Shown piece after piece: positions 1-8,539 of a stretch of DNA of 24,358 nucleotides (position 1 is the stretch's first letter; each line of letters opens with the position of its first letter). The DNA is from RGDT01 sp964630925 (GTDB lineage Bacteria; Planctomycetota; Planctomycetia; Gemmatales; Gemmataceae), in assembly GCA_964630925.1 (NCBI GenBank), contig CAZVZK010000151.1, positions 1 through 24,358 on the forward strand, read 5' to 3'. The notes beneath the pieces are model-generated. The model was not told the DNA's origin and searched no databases. It worked only from the letters and a program-made list of their open reading frames with translations. Position numbers and translations under genes: made by a program.

Positions 1-70
1 TCAACGCCACCAGCGCCGCCAGGACGCCCACAGCCCCGGCACAGAAGCCGGCCGCCAGCCACTTGCGCAT
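1..70 (-). CDS. N-terminus of an exported or membrane protein (partial)
   Basis: Leftward gene running off the left edge of the window. The 23 visible codons read MRKWLAAGFCAGAVGVLAAL followed by VAL: a short basic start and then an unbroken small/hydrophobic stretch, as in a signal peptide or a first membrane helix. An AGGAG Shine-Dalgarno lies 9 bases upstream of the ATG at 70, which supports the start. The gene is divergent from truB, with about 100 bases between the starts. Nothing more can be said about its function from this fragment. Confidence 0.6.
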   Translation of the reverse strand, partial: MRKWLAAGFCAGAVGVLAALVAL

Positions 71-174
71 GATCGTTCACTCCTGGAGAGGGTCGAATGC
101 GGTATCCTGAACCCCATGTACGGTGTCACTGTAAAGACGGATCAGCAGGCCTGGAAGATTGAAGGGAGGCGGGC

Positions 175-1032
175 GTGGCGGGGATCGACGGACTGCTGGT
201 GCTGGACAAGCCGCGTGGGATCACCTCGCGCGAGGCCCTCAACCGCGCCCAACGCTGGCTGCCGCGCGGGACGAAGGCCGGCCACACCGGCACCCTCGAC
301 CCGCTGGCGACGGGCGTCCTCGTCGTGTGCCTGGGCGGCGCGACGCGCCTCGCGGATTACGTCCAGAGGATGCCCAAGGAGTACGTCAGCACCTTCACCC
401 TCGGGGCCGCCAGCGACAGCGACGACGCCGACGGCGCCGTCACCCCCACGCCCGGCGCCGCCGACCCCGGGGAGGCCGCCGTCCGCGCCGGGCTGGCCGG
501 CCTCGTCGGCGCCCTGGCGCAGGTGCCGCCCGCGTACTCCGCCGCCCACGTCGAGGGCCGCCGCGCCCACGAGCTGGCCCGGCGGGGCGAGGAGGTGAAC
601 CTCGACGCGCGCACGGTCGAGGTGTACTCCATCGACGTGACCCGGTACGCCTACCCCGAGGTGGAGGTGACCGTCCGCTGCGGCAAGGGGACGTACATCC
701 GCTCCCTGGCCCGCGACCTCGGCGCCTCCCTCGGCGTCGGCGCTTACGTCTCGGCGCTGCGGCGGACGAGGGTCGGCCCGTTCACGCCCGACCTCGCTCC
801 GCCACCGGACGCGACGCCCGAGCAGGCGCTCGCCAGGCTGCTCCCGACGGAGATGGCCCTGGCCGGCCTGCCCCGCGTCGAGCTGCCCGCCGACGCCCTG
901 CGGCGGCTGCGCCAGGGCCAGGCCGTCCCGCACGCCGCCGCCGGCGTGTGCGCCGTGTTCGACGGGCCGAAGGTGGCCGCCGTCGCGCTGGGCGACGGGG
1001 CGATGTTGCGGCCCGTCAAGGTACTCGTTTGA
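175..1032 (+). CDS. truB: tRNA pseudouridine(55) synthase TruB
   Basis: Isomerises uridine-55 in the T-loop of tRNAs to pseudouridine; a cytoplasmic housekeeping enzyme. The 285 residues begin with the family's opening (DGLLVLDKPRGITS). The catalytic motif GHTGTLDPLATGVL follows, with the presumed nucleophile Asp42. The later RNA-binding and active-site motif GKGTYIRSLARDLG is near residues 165-180. The C-terminal part carries a short PUA-like tail (LRQGQAVPH). The start is GTG at 175, chosen because GGGAGG lies just upstream and the protein begins directly with the family's first strand. The length is normal for bacterial TruB without a long extension. In many bacteria truB follows rbfA/infB; here it stands alone and converges on the next gene, overlapping it by 17 bases at the 3' ends. 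Confidence 0.96.
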   Translation: MAGIDGLLVLDKPRGITSREALNRAQRWLPRGTKAGHTGTLDPLATGVLVVCLGGATRLADYVQRMPKEYVSTFTLGAASDSDDADGAVTPTPGAADPGEAAVRAGLAGLVGALAQVPPAYSAAHVEGRRAHELARRGEEVNLDARTVEVYSIDVTRYAYPEVEVTVRCGKGTYIRSLARDLGASLGVGAYVSALRRTRVGPFTPDLAPPPDATPEQALARLLPTEMALAGLPRVELPADALRRLRQGQAVPHAAAGVCAVFDGPKVAAVALGDGAMLRPVKVLV

Positions 1033-1810
1033 TGTCCGGCACGCCGACGACGTGCAGCTCCTCGCCGTGGTAGGGCGCCTTTTCGCGGCGCGGGACGACG
1101 CGCCAGCGCCAGCGGCGCCCCTGCCACGGGAACGTCGCCCCGTACAGCGTCGGGCGCCGCGACACCTCCTCGCCTGCCGGGGTCACCGTGGCCGTCTCCG
1201 TGTCGGCCACCACGCACACCACGCCGGGAAGACGCCGCAGGTAGGCGATCTGGGCATCCACGGTCTGCCGGCAGAAGGCATCGACGGCGGCCTCGGGGTA
1301 CCTGTGTTTCTTCAGGTACCACGCCGGCATGCAGGGGATCTGCGACAGGAGGTTGCACGAGACGGCCAGGTCCAGCTCGGCGTCATCGAGGAAGAGCGTG
1401 GGCCGGCTCACCGGGAGCGGGGTGCCGGGCTTCTCGACCGCCTGCCACGCCCCCAGCATCACCTCGCCGACGTCGGCCTCGATGAACGAGACGTTGCGCC
1501 AGCGCCGCGCCCACCAGCGCACGCTGAACGGGTGCATGAGGTCCACAAGGACCACCTCGGCGAAGGATGAGGCCAGCTCCTCGATGGGCACGTCGTGCAG
1601 CCAGCCGGAGCCGAAGACCACGGCCCGGCGGCGCGATTGGCACAGGGCGATGGCGTCGAGGATGACCTCCCTGGTGCGCTGGCAGTGCGGCGACCAGTGG
1701 GCGTGCCACTCGCGCCAGCGCTGGCGTATCCCCCACACCTCGCGGACGTGGCCCATCTCGCGCAGGTGCAGCGGCGCCCATGTGAGCATCTGATCCAGCC
1801 AGTCGAACAT
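1016..1810 (-). CDS. SAM-methyltransferase-like (Rossmann) protein of unknown substrate
   Basis: A 264-residue soluble protein. The segment AVVFGSGWLHDVPIEEL, followed about 12 residues later by VVLVDLMHP, looks like motif I and the acidic end of strand 2 of a class I S-adenosylmethionine methyltransferase fold. Further on, SFIEADVGE and LDLAVSCNLLSQIP fit motifs II and IV. The middle and C-terminus are rich in Trp and Arg. The start at 1810 (MFDWLDQ) is preceded by AGGAGAGGG; an upstream in-frame extension is open but lacks a better site. It diverges from the amidase at 1866 with only 55 bases between starts, so the two promoters must share that gap. It converges on truB with a 17-base overlap. 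I recognise the fold pattern, not a named family; the substrate is unknown. Confidence 0.75.
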   Translation of the reverse strand: MFDWLDQMLTWAPLHLREMGHVREVWGIRQRWREWHAHWSPHCQRTREVILDAIALCQSRRRAVVFGSGWLHDVPIEELASSFAEVVLVDLMHPFSVRWWARRWRNVSFIEADVGEVMLGAWQAVEKPGTPLPVSRPTLFLDDAELDLAVSCNLLSQIPCMPAWYLKKHRYPEAAVDAFCRQTVDAQIAYLRRLPGVVCVVADTETATVTPAGEEVSRRPTLYGATFPWQGRRWRWRVVPRREKAPYHGEELHVVGVPDIKRVP

Positions 1811-1865
1811 ACCCTCTCCTTCCCCTACCCTGTATATTCGCGGTGGGACGGAACGGAGGGATGAC

Positions 1866-2726
1866 ATGGCTGCCAGAATGACCCGCATCGCCCTCGTGCA
1901 GATGCCCTGCGCCGACACTCCGCGGGCCAACCTCGCCCGCGCCCTCGGCCACGTCGCCGACGCGGCGCGGGCCGGGGCGCATCTCGTCGTGCTGCCGGAG
2001 CTGTTCCTCGGGCCGTACTTCTGCCAGCGGCCCGACGACAGGAGCGCCTTCGAGACGGCGGAGGCCGTGCCGGGGCCGACCACGGCGGCGCTGTCCGAGG
2101 CGGCGAAGGCGCATCGCGTCACGCTCGTCGGCGGAAGCGTGTTCGAGAGGGCCGGTGGGACGTTCTACAACACGGCGAGCGTGTTCCTGCCGGACGGCTC
2201 CGTGGCGGGGCACTACCGCAAGACGCACATCCCCGAGGACATCCTCTACCACGAGCAGCAGTATTTCACGCCGGGGGACACGGGCGTCAAGGTGTTCGAC
2301 ACGCCGGCGGGCAGGGTCGCCCCGCTCATCTGTTACGACCAGTGGTACCCCGAAGCCGCGCGGATGGCGACGCTGGCCGGGGCCGAGGTCATCGTCTACC
2401 CGACGGCCATCGGGGTGATCGACTCGCACGTCGAGGAAAATATCACCGGCGACTGGGAGGGGATGTGGCGGGCGGCCCAGGTCGGCCACGCCGCCGTCAA
2501 CAACGTCTTCGTCGCGGCCGTCAATCGCGTCGGCAGGGAGGGGGCGATCACGTTCTGGGGCGGGTCCTTCGTCGCCGGCCCGGACGGCGCCGTGATGGCG
2601 AAGGCCGGGGGTGCCGAGGGGCTGGTGCTGGCCGACTGCGTCCTGGGGCGTGTGCCCGCGCTCCAGGCCGCGTGGCGCTTCCTGCCCAACCGCCGCCCGT
2701 CGATGTACGGGCCGCTGGTGCGGTAG
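1866..2726 (+). CDS. aguB: Carbon-nitrogen hydrolase, N-carbamoylputrescine amidase-like
   Basis: Nitrilase-superfamily enzyme of 286 residues. The catalytic triad is visible: Glu45 in VVLPELFLGPYF, Lys119 in HYRKTHIP, and the nucleophile Cys156 in LICYDQWYPE. The sequence around these sites (PELF-GPYFCQ, HIPEDILYHEQQYFTPGD, CYDQWYPEAAR, RRPSMYGPL near the end) matches the bacterial and plant AguB type, which hydrolyses N-carbamoylputrescine to putrescine, CO2 and ammonia in the agmatine route. That route's partner, agmatine deiminase, is not in this window. The start ATG at 1866 is preceded by GGAGGG; MTRIAL at 1878 is an alternative. Superfamily membership is sure; exact substrate is less so. 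Confidence 0.9.
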   Translation: MAARMTRIALVQMPCADTPRANLARALGHVADAARAGAHLVVLPELFLGPYFCQRPDDRSAFETAEAVPGPTTAALSEAAKAHRVTLVGGSVFERAGGTFYNTASVFLPDGSVAGHYRKTHIPEDILYHEQQYFTPGDTGVKVFDTPAGRVAPLICYDQWYPEAARMATLAGAEVIVYPTAIGVIDSHVEENITGDWEGMWRAAQVGHAAVNNVFVAAVNRVGREGAITFWGGSFVAGPDGAVMAKAGGAEGLVLADCVLGRVPALQAAWRFLPNRRPSMYGPLVR

Positions 2727-2735
2727 AGCTGTCGG

Positions 2736-2948
2736 GCGTGGGGTGCTACCTCACCCCCTAACCCCCTCTCCGAAGCGGAGAGGGGGGATCGCAAGATCAT
2801 CGCCTGCGCGGAGGGGAGGTATATGCCCGCCTGTTAGACGAAGCCGTTCAAGAGAGGCGCACTGCTCCCCGCCGCCACTCTTCTGACTCTTGCGATCCCC
2901 CCTCTCCGCTTCGGAGAGGGGGTTAGGGGGTGAGGTAGCAGGCCACGC
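2736..2948. repeat. Long near-perfect inverted repeat between aguB and the LRR gene
   Basis: Arms 2744-2796 and 2888-2940 are perfect reverse complements over 53 bases. Pairing extends outward to 2736 and 2948 with only two mismatches. The 91 bases between the arms hold no convincing gene. Each arm also contains its own hairpin, CCCCCTCTCCG-AAG-CGGAGAGGGGG, preceded by CTCACCCCCTAA. The element could be two head-to-head copies of a dispersed palindromic repeat, a MITE-like element, or a bidirectional transcription stop after aguB. No target-site duplication is obvious. Confidence 0.9.
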
Positions 2949-3024
2949 ACCACCGGTCTCCCCCGAATGTAACGGTATCGCCACAGGTCTTGTTCAGGGC
3001 GTCCCGGCCGGCGACAATGGTCGC

Positions 3025-4827
3025 ATGAGAAACGCCGTCACCTTCTGTCTGCTGCTCACGGCCCCGCTTGACGCCGCGCCGGTGAAGCCCGCCGGTGACG
3101 CCGAGGAACGCGCCGCCGCCCTCATCGAGGACGCCGGGGGCACCGTGTACCGCAACCACGACGGCGGCGCGCCCACCGGCGTGAAGGCCGGGGCGCGGGC
3201 CTTCGGCAAGGCGGAGATCGACGCCCTGAGGGGCTGCCCGGCGCTGACGTGGCTGGATCTGCGCGAGGCCCGCCTCTCCGGCCCGCTCGACCTCTCCCCG
3301 CTGCGCCGCCTGCGCGGCGTCGGCCTGCTGACGCGCTGCCTCGCGAAAGGCTTCGACCTCACCCTCGGCTCCGCCGTCGTGGAGCTGTACATCGAGGGCG
3401 AGGGCGACCCACTGCCGGGCCTCAAGCCCCTCGTCGAGCGTATCGAGGCGCTGGAGCTGTCCAACCTCGGCGAGATCAAGCCGGAGATGATGACGCTGCT
3501 GGTGAAGATGTCGGGGCTGACCTCGCTCAGCTTCGCCCACTCGACGTATCTGACCGAGGACGGCGTCAAGAAGCTGGCCGAGCTGCCCCGACTCCGCACG
3601 CTCCGCTTCCACACGTCGCCGGACAAGGTGCCGGCCGTCCTCGCCGGCATGAAGGAACTGGAGAACCTGGAGGTCGGCCCGCTGAGCGATCTCTCGTTCC
3701 TCAAGCACATGCCCCGCCTGCGCTCGCTGATCCTGCACGACCCCACGGCCAATGACACCGACCTCGCCCCCGTGGCGGGGCTGGAGAAGTTGGAGGAGCT
3801 GCTGCTGATCCGGGCGCTGAAGATCACGGACAAGGGGCTGGCGCATCTCGCCGGCCTGAAGAAGCTGCGCGAGCTGGACCTCGTCGGCACGCCGATCCGC
3901 GGCGACGGCCTGCGGCACGTCACGCCGGGGCTGCGGAAGCTGCGGCTCTTCGGCACGTTCACCGACGAGGCGATGGCCGAGGTCGCGAAGATGACGGATC
4001 TGGAGGACCTGTCGCTGAGCGAGGGCCGCTTCACCGACAAGGCGCTGGCCATGCTGGCGGCGCTTCGGCGTCTGAAGACATTCCACGTCAGCCTGATGGC
4101 GAGCCCCGGCATCGACACGCCGGGCGACGCGGGGATGGCGTGCCTGCGCGGCATGGAGCGCCTGGAGGACTTCGCGCTTTGGAACGGCGGATTCACCGAC
4201 AAGGGGATGGCCCACCTGGCCGGGTGCAAGAACCTGCGCGTGCTGGAGCTGGGCCGACTGTGCATCAAGGGGGAGGGCCTGAAGCACCTGGCCGGGTGCG
4301 CCGCGCTTGGCGAGGTGCGGCTGCCATACGCCACGCTGGAGGACCGCCACCTCGGCGCGCTGGGCAAGCTGCCGGCGCTGTGGAACCTGTCGCTGTACGG
4401 CGCGCCCATCGACGGCGAGACGCTGCCAGCGATGCCGGGCCTGCGTCGCCTGGAGCTGGGTGCGACGAAGACGACGGACGCGGCCCTGTCGCGTCTCGCC
4501 GGTTGCAAGAAACTGGAGTGGCTGTCATTGGGTGAGACGGCGGTGACCGACGCGGGCCTGAAGCACGCCGCGAAGCTGTCGAACCTACGCGAGCTGTCGC
4601 TATGCGGGTTGAAGATCGGCGACGCGGCGCTGTTGGATCTAGAGCCGCTGGGCCGGCTGCGCGTGCTGAACCTGAACAAGACGACGGTCACGGACGCGGG
4701 CCTGAAGAACCTGCGGACGATGGCTCGTCTCCGCCTGTTGTGGCTGAACGGCACGAAGGCGACGCCGGAGGGCATGGCGGTGCTACGCAAGGCGCTGCCG
4801 GGGGCCGAGGTGATGAAGCAGTATTGA
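3025..4827 (+). CDS. Secreted leucine-rich-repeat protein
   Basis: A 600-residue protein. The N-terminus MRNAVTFCLLLTAPLDAAP is a plausible signal peptide. From about residue 60 almost all of it consists of 23-25-residue leucine-rich repeats of the form L-x-x-L-x-L-x-x-T-x-I-T/K-D-x-G-L-x-x-L-A-x-L/C-K-x-L. The repeats are most regular in the second half, for example TVTDAGLKNLRTMARLRLLW. Such LRR solenoids bind proteins; in planctomycetes the cysteine-free class with 'TDxGL' is abundant and of unknown partner. The start at 3025 is chosen because it gives the signal peptide; the frame is open further upstream into the repeat element, but that part is not protein-like. A paralogue starts 10 bases downstream, so the pair probably forms an operon. 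Confidence 0.85.
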   Translation: MRNAVTFCLLLTAPLDAAPVKPAGDAEERAAALIEDAGGTVYRNHDGGAPTGVKAGARAFGKAEIDALRGCPALTWLDLREARLSGPLDLSPLRRLRGVGLLTRCLAKGFDLTLGSAVVELYIEGEGDPLPGLKPLVERIEALELSNLGEIKPEMMTLLVKMSGLTSLSFAHSTYLTEDGVKKLAELPRLRTLRFHTSPDKVPAVLAGMKELENLEVGPLSDLSFLKHMPRLRSLILHDPTANDTDLAPVAGLEKLEELLLIRALKITDKGLAHLAGLKKLRELDLVGTPIRGDGLRHVTPGLRKLRLFGTFTDEAMAEVAKMTDLEDLSLSEGRFTDKALAMLAALRRLKTFHVSLMASPGIDTPGDAGMACLRGMERLEDFALWNGGFTDKGMAHLAGCKNLRVLELGRLCIKGEGLKHLAGCAALGEVRLPYATLEDRHLGALGKLPALWNLSLYGAPIDGETLPAMPGLRRLELGATKTTDAALSRLAGCKKLEWLSLGETAVTDAGLKHAAKLSNLRELSLCGLKIGDAALLDLEPLGRLRVLNLNKTTVTDAGLKNLRTMARLRLLWLNGTKATPEGMAVLRKALPGAEVMKQY

Positions 4828-4837
4828 GGGGGCCGTC

Positions 4838-6513
4838 ATGGCATGGACGCTGGTCGCGGCGTTGGTGATCGGGGCGCCCGTGAAGGATGAGACGGCGGCG
4901 CAGGCGGAGGCGGCCCGGCGAGCGCATGCGTTGGGGGCCCACGTCTGGCGGGCGCGCGAGGACGGCCCCGTCGTCGGGTTGTCATTCATCCGGGTGCGCT
5001 ACCGGCTTGAAGACCTTCGGGCCCTGCGCGCCTTGCCGCTCGAAGAGATCGACCTCGCCGAAGGGCCGGCCGACGAGGGCGACATCGACCTCACGGTCTT
5101 CCCGCGGCTGAGGCGGATCACCTTCCCCGCCAGATTCCTACCGCCCCGACGGCGCTGGCGGCTGGGCAAGGGTGTGTCGGAGGTCGCCGTCAATGACGGG
5201 ATGTATGCCGCAGGCGCGATGATGCGTGTCGAGGCCGGGCCGGGAAGCCTGGAAGAGAGACGCCGGGAGTCGGCGAAAAAAGTCATCGATGGCCTCTTCT
5301 CTCTCATCGACGGCCTGGACGACCTGCGGGCGTTGAACATCGCCGGGATGCGGCTCACCGAGGCCGAAGTCGATCGGATCGCGCGCTACCCCAACCTTCG
5401 GGCCCTCAAGGTCGGCCCGCTGACCTGGCGTGGGTGGTTGGAATTCAAGCGGCTCGGACGTCTGGAGTCGTTGGACATCGAGTCGCCGCCGACGCTGGCG
5501 GTCCTCCGTTCGATGCGCGGGCTGCGCCGCTTGAGGCTCCAGCTCGAGGGGGTGCCCCGCGATGAGCTGCCGGCACTGGCCGGGCTGTCCTCACTCGAAG
5601 AGCTCGACATCGGATACGTCACACACTGCGGCGATGCGGCCCTGCGGCACCTCGCCGGCCTGAAGCGCCTCCGCAAGCTGTCGGCGGCCGCGATCGGCCC
5701 CGAGGGGATGGCCCACATCGGACGGCTGACGGGACTGGAAGAGGCCGACCTGATGGTGCAGGAGCGGGGCGTCGATCTGGTGGCCCTCTCCGGGCTAAAG
5801 CGGCTGCGGTCCTTGCGGCTGACCGGCGGGGAGAAGATGACGAACGCGGAGTTCGCCGGAGTCCAGGCGTTGAAGGGCCTCGAACGGCTCGATGTCCAGT
5901 GCATCCATGTGACCGCCCGGAAACTCGACGCCGTGTCTCGCCTGCCCCGTCTCCGGGAGCTGATCCTCCCCTCGCGTGGCGATTACGCCGACCACCTCGC
6001 GCTGCTCCGCGGATCGCCCGTCGAGCGGCTGAAGGCCCAGCCGGACATCATGACGGACGCCGGGGGGCGGCGTTGGCCGGCCTGCCCCGACTGCACGCGC
6101 TCGACCTCACATGGACCGAGCTGGAAGGGGACGGCCTGCGCCGGCTCGGCTCGCTCGCCGGCCTGACGGAGCTGCGTCTGGGCGGGAAGCGGTTGAACAG
6201 GGCCGCATTCGGCCACCTCGCCCGGCTGGGCCGGCTGCGGATTCTGGATCTGTCGGAGACTAGCATGACGGAGAAGGAGGCGGCCGCCCTGGCCGGGCTC
6301 AAGAGGTTGCGGGAGCTGAACCTGTCGGGCAACCCCATCAACGACTCCGGGCTGCGGGCACTGCATGGACTCACGGAGCTCCGTGAGCTGACCCTGTTCG
6401 GCACGCGCGTCTCGGCGCGCGGACTGGCTGAAGCCCGCCGCGCCCTGCCACGCGCCACCATCCTGCCCATCACCCTGGAGGTGGATTCGGATGCTCTGCT
6501 CCACCCGCCGTGA
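4838..6513 (+). pseudogene. Second leucine-rich-repeat gene, frameshifted
   Basis: Starts at ATG 4838 (MAWTLVAALVIGAPVKDE, a possible signal peptide) with GAGGGGG upstream, 10 bases after the preceding LRR gene. LRRs are readable from about 5320 to 6060 in one frame. At the run of six G at 6062-6067 the repeats jump frame: the first frame reads on as non-LRR residues to a stop at 6166, while the other frame continues cleanly as ALAGLPRLHALDLTWTELEG and further LRRs to a stop at 6511-6513. Adding one base (or removing two) in the G run restores one continuous protein of about 558 residues. This may be a sequencing error, a genuine mutation, or slippage. The last codons (after RALPRATIL) run into copied sequence from the next gene, so the original C-terminus is probably lost. 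Confidence 0.8.
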
Positions 6514-6574
6514 ACTTGCTCGCCGCCTTCCTCGGGCCGCCGCTCCTCGGCTGCTCGCGCCGCCCGCCCCTGCC
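6491..6574 (+). pseudogene. Fossil copy of the Tat/lipoprotein signal of the FAD oxidoreductase
   Basis: These 84 bases match the first 83 bases of the gene at 6885 with few substitutions and one inserted base after codon 8. They begin at an ATG and reach through the twin-arginine and lipobox region (LLAAFLG, LLGCSRRPPLP, readable after a frame change). Similarity stops sharply at about 6574. The copy is non-functional and supplies the stop codon now used by the LRR frame that overlaps it. Confidence 0.8.
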
Positions 6575-6600
6575 GACGCCACCTTTGAGCCGGTTTCTCG

Positions 6601-6832
6601 TCAGGCGGGCCGGCCCGCCTCGATGGGCGCGACGCTCTCGATCAGTACGAGGCCGATCCTCTCCATCCGCTCGTGGATATCGAGCGGATGGAGATTCATG
6701 CGAATTCGGAACGGCACGAACGGGACCGCGCGGGGCCCAGGCCAGGGGCTCGTCGGGACGCATGATCGCCTCTATTTCGGGCATCGAACACCCGGCGTCA
6801 TCGTACCCGCGCCCGTGCAGGCGGGCAATCAT
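6601..6832 (-). pseudogene. Possible decayed small gene (leftward)
   Basis: Between the signal-sequence fossil and the FAD gene the leftward strand can be read as two protein-like pieces in different frames. The first is MIARLHGRGYDDAG...MPEIEAIMRPDEPLAWAPR, starting at 6832. The second is FRIRMNLHPLDIHERMERI...APIEAGRPA, stopping at 6601-6603. One base added near 6710-6720 would join them into about 77 residues. No family is recognised. This may be chance; the rest of 6575-6884 holds nothing else I can support. Confidence 0.25.
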
Positions 6833-6884
6833 CTCGCTTGCTGGCGGGTATCGGGTATCATGACCCTGCCCGCCGGGCCAACTC

Positions 6885-8465
6885 ATGCTCCGCTCCACCC
6901 GCCGCGAGCTGCTCGCCGCCTTCCTCGGGCTGCCCCTCGTCGGCTGCTCGCGCCGCCCGCCCCTGCCCCCCGGCGACCTCGTCGGCGCCGACGTGAGCCT
7001 CGGGCATCGAGTGCGCGACCACAGCATCCCGAAGCCCGGCTTTTGGGAGGACGTCCCCGTCGCCATCGTCGGCGCAGGCGTCGCCGGCCTCGCGGCGGCC
7101 TGGCGCTTGGCGAAGAAGGGCGTCAACTTCGTGATGCTGGAGCTGGAGGGCGCCGCCGGCGGCACGTCGCGTTACGGCACCTCCGGCGTCGTGCCGCACC
7201 CGTGGGGCGCCCACTATCTGCCCGCGCCGATGAAGGAGAACGGCGACCTCGTCGCCCTTCTGCGCGAGATGGGCGTCATCGAGGGGACGTTGCCCGACGG
7301 CGAGCCGGAATACGCCGAACACGTCCTGTGCCGCGACCCCCACGAGCGGCTGTTCATCTTCGGCGAGTGGCAGGACGGCCTGTGGCCCGCCGAGGCCGGG
7401 GCTGAAGACGAGAGGCAACGCAAGGCCTTCTTCCGCGAGGTGGACGCCTGGGTCGGCTGGCGCGACGGGAAGGGCCGCCGCGCCTTCACGCTGCCCCTCC
7501 GCGCCGCCAGCGACGACGCCCACGTCATGGCCCTCGACGGCATGACGATGGATGAGTGGATGCGGAAGAAGGGCTTCACGTCGCGGTATCTGCGCTGGAC
7601 CGTCGAATACGGCTGCCGCGATGACTACGGCGCCACGGCGTCGGAGGTCAGCGCGTGGGCCGGCCTGTTCTACTTCGCCTCGCGGCGTCGTCTTCCCGGA
7701 GCGGAGCCCCAGCCGTTGCTCACCTGGCCCGAGGGCAACGGGCGGCTGGTGCAGCATCTGGCGAAGAGTGCCGCCGGTCGGCTGCGTACCGGGATGGCGG
7801 CCATCGACTTCAACCCCACCGAGAAGGTCGTCGAGATCACCGCCGTGGGCGAGCGTGTGGCCGGCATCCGGGCCGGGCGTGTCATCCTGGCCGCCCCGCG
7901 CTTCGTCGCGCGGCACGCGGTGCGGCCGTGGCGTTCGGCGCCGCCCCGGTGGATCGACGGCTTCGCGCACGGCTCGTGGATGGTGGCCAACCTGCACCTG
8001 TCGGGACGGCCCGCGGAGAAGCACGCCGCGCTGGCGTGGGACAACGTCCTGTATGACAGCCCGTCGCTGGGCTACGTCGTGGCGACGCACCAGAAGGGCC
8101 TCGACCACGGGCCGACGGTGTTGACGTACTACTACCCGATGACCGGCGCGGACGTGAACGCCCAGCGCCGCGAGATGCTCTCGGCGGGGCGCGACGAGTG
8201 GGCCGAGGTGGCGCTGGCGGACCTGGGGAGGGCGCACCCGGATTTGCGCGGGCTGGTGGAGCGGCTCGACGTGATGCGCTGGGGCCACGCGATGATCCGC
8301 CCGCGTCCGGGCGTGGTGGGCGGGGCAGCGCGCCGCGAGGCGATGAGGCCGTACCGGGGCATCCACTTCGCCCACAGCGACCTGAGCGGCCTGGCGCTGT
8401 TCGAGGAGGCGTTCGACCACGGCCTGCGGGCGGCGGACGAGGTGCGGGCGTCCCTCGGCCTTTGA
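6885..8465 (+). CDS. FAD-dependent oxidoreductase, predicted Tat-exported lipoprotein
   Basis: A 526-residue flavoprotein. The N-terminus MLRSTRRELLAAFLGLPLVG-C has a twin-arginine pair (Arg6-Arg7), a hydrophobic stretch and a lipobox (LVGC, Cys21), so it is probably folded with its cofactor, exported by Tat and anchored to a membrane. The FAD-binding Rossmann motif VAIVGAGVAGLAAAWRL follows, with Gly63-Gly68, and Glu86 at the end of strand 2 to hold the ribose, then GAAGGTSRYG. This is the arrangement of the amine-oxidase/protoporphyrinogen-oxidase-like superfamily. A second FAD-contacting C-terminal part (GIHFAHSDLSGLALFEEAFDHG) closes the fold. The substrate is unknown. No strong Shine-Dalgarno is visible. 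The gene stands alone, after the decayed region. Confidence 0.88.
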   Translation: MLRSTRRELLAAFLGLPLVGCSRRPPLPPGDLVGADVSLGHRVRDHSIPKPGFWEDVPVAIVGAGVAGLAAAWRLAKKGVNFVMLELEGAAGGTSRYGTSGVVPHPWGAHYLPAPMKENGDLVALLREMGVIEGTLPDGEPEYAEHVLCRDPHERLFIFGEWQDGLWPAEAGAEDERQRKAFFREVDAWVGWRDGKGRRAFTLPLRAASDDAHVMALDGMTMDEWMRKKGFTSRYLRWTVEYGCRDDYGATASEVSAWAGLFYFASRRRLPGAEPQPLLTWPEGNGRLVQHLAKSAAGRLRTGMAAIDFNPTEKVVEITAVGERVAGIRAGRVILAAPRFVARHAVRPWRSAPPRWIDGFAHGSWMVANLHLSGRPAEKHAALAWDNVLYDSPSLGYVVATHQKGLDHGPTVLTYYYPMTGADVNAQRREMLSAGRDEWAEVALADLGRAHPDLRGLVERLDVMRWGHAMIRPRPGVVGGAARREAMRPYRGIHFAHSDLSGLALFEEAFDHGLRAADEVRASLGL

Positions 8466-8539
8466 CCTGGGGTGAGCGATCCGGCGACGGATGCGGGGTG
8501 GCGTCGGGACATCGGGGGCGCTGGGGAAGGGGGGGAGTG

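Noticed and set aside
2890..3024. N-terminal extension of the first LRR protein into the inverted repeat
   Set aside because: It would translate a non-coding repeat and bury the signal peptide; the start at 3025 is better.
2923..4790. Long leftward frames opposite the first LRR gene
   Set aside because: Quasi-repetitive only because they are antisense to LRRs; composition is skewed (Gln/Arg or Ser/Arg) and there is no family resemblance.
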